Below are positions 6,098-6,670 of a stretch of DNA of 6,670 nucleotides, piece after piece. Position 1 is the stretch's first letter; each line of letters starts with the position of its first letter. A program made the translations under genes and the position numbers. Source of the DNA: Comamonas sp. lk (lineage in GTDB: Bacteria > Pseudomonadota > Gammaproteobacteria > Burkholderiales > Burkholderiaceae_C); contig CAMCJY010000113.1 in NCBI GenBank assembly GCA_945875225.1, positions 1 to 6,670 of the forward strand, read 5' to 3'. The notes under the pieces were generated by a model that saw only the letters and a program-made list of their open reading frames with translations, had not been told where the DNA came from and did not search any database.

Positions 6098-6153
6098 GCG
6101 GGATAGATACTCTGTCAAGCTTTTTATCACCATTTTCTTCACCAAAAATTCTC

Positions 6154-6612
6154 ATGAAACAACACGGCTTTACCTTGATCGAACTCATGATCGTACTTGC
6201 CATCGTCGGCATACTGGGGGCCATCGCGATTCCCAGCTACCAGGAATCGGTGCGCAAGTCTCGGCGTGCAGAGGCGCGTGCGCAGTTGCTGGAAGTAGCC
6301 CAGTACATGCAGCGCTTTTATTCGCAACACGACAGTTTTGCAAACACCAAGGCGGGGCTAGCGGCCACTGTACCGAGCGAGTTAGCCGTGGTGCCGCGCC
6401 ATGCGAGCGTGGGCTCGCAAAGCTATGACATCAGCTTTTTCGCACCGGCAGCGGGTGCTAACAATCCGAGTTTGAGCACTTTCAAAATCCAGGCGGTGCG
6501 TAAGAGCGCTGGCCCGATGGACGGCGATAAATGCGGCGACTTCACCTTAGAAAATACCGGCGCGCGCGGCCTGCTCCATGCCACAGACAGCGCTGCGAAT
6601 TGCTGGCGCTAG
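6154..6612 (+). CDS. pilE: Type IV pilin PilE (minor pilin of the cluster)
   Basis: A 152-residue pilin with the short leader MKQHG, cut before F6. The mature start FTLIELMIVLAIVGILGAIA has Glu at position 5 and the proline of the IPSYQ kink. RRAEARAQLLEVAQYMQRFY is the conserved amphipathic helix of PilE-type pilins. C127 and C150 bracket a 22-residue C-terminal loop, the probable disulfide-bonded D-region. The ATG at 6154 was chosen because the longer frame to 6022 runs into the pilY1 end and would bury the leader. It is 56 bases after pilY1 with no clear Shine-Dalgarno sequence. Being last after pilY1 matches pilE of the Pseudomonas minor-pilin operon, so it is probably a minor rather than the major pilin, although the domain alone cannot tell. 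Confidence 0.92.
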   Translation: MKQHGFTLIELMIVLAIVGILGAIAIPSYQESVRKSRRAEARAQLLEVAQYMQRFYSQHDSFANTKAGLAATVPSELAVVPRHASVGSQSYDISFFAPAAGANNPSLSTFKIQAVRKSAGPMDGDKCGDFTLENTGARGLLHATDSAANCWR

Positions 6613-6670
6613 GCTGGGCTTTCGCTTCACTGAACCAAGACATAGTTTATTGGCGCGTGGCGCGTGCCAA
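6613..6670. other. Non-coding tail after pilE with a 7-bp tandem repeat
   Basis: 58 bases remain after the pilE stop. TGGCGCG is repeated directly at 6651-6657 and 6658-6664, and the outer TTGGC (6650-6654) and GCCAA (6666-6670) are inverted copies. This may be part of a hairpin or regulator site, but the window ends inside it. No U-rich tract is visible, so no terminator is called. Confidence 0.4.

Noticed and set aside
5654..6145. 163-residue open frame on the minus strand under the pilY1 end
   Set aside because: pilY1 on the other strand has clear family motifs through this stretch; the antisense product shows none.
6589..6610. AGCGC...GCGCT stem at the end of pilE as a terminator
   Set aside because: Five base pairs, inside the coding region, with no following T-run.

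Overview
The window looks like chromosomal DNA of a betaproteobacterium, most likely Burkholderiales and probably Comamonadaceae-like. The evidence is a Bug-family periplasmic solute receptor (an expanded family in that order), a type IV pilus minor-pilin cluster in the order fimT/U-pilV-pilW-pilX-pilY1-pilE, and GC-rich codon use broken by one AT-rich intergenic patch. The lineage call is inference from gene content, not from a marker gene.

Layout: (1) 3-746, minus strand: the first 248 residues of a Tat-type exported Bug/TctC tricarboxylate-transport receptor; its C-terminus lies outside the window. (2) 747-984: divergent intergenic region with a ribosome site at each end. (3) 985-1812, plus strand: a 275-aa exported protein with no assigned name. 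Its central segment resembles the FimV core (LysM-like) region, and its C-terminal half carries five regularly spaced W-V-x-[YF] repeats. (4) 1813-1963: AT-rich promoter region of the pilin cluster, with an 11-bp perfect inverted repeat whose right arm contains the fimT start codon. (5) 1964-6612: fimT/fimU-like pseudopilin, pilV, pilW, pilX, a short pilY1 and pilE, all on the plus strand and tightly packed. pilV/pilW and pilW/pilX share ATGA overlaps, and only 8 nt separate pilX from pilY1. (6) 6613-6670: short non-coding tail with a 7-bp tandem repeat.

How the genes work together: FimT/U, PilV, PilW, PilX and PilE are class III prepilin-like proteins that PilD would process. By analogy with the Pseudomonas fimU-pilVWXY1Y2E operon they form, with PilY1, the tip/priming complex of a retractile type IV pilus used in twitching, adhesion and DNA uptake. 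The FimV-like exported protein just upstream suggests a pilus or cell-envelope connection, but this is inference from weak similarity and position.

Most unusual points: the FimV-core-like protein with WVxY repeats; PilY1 reduced to a 504-aa form lacking the usual large N-terminal region and most residues of the calcium-binding loop; and the inverted repeat enclosing the fimT start. I found no mobile element, CRISPR array, tRNA or rRNA, and no evidence for a wholly new system beyond these points.
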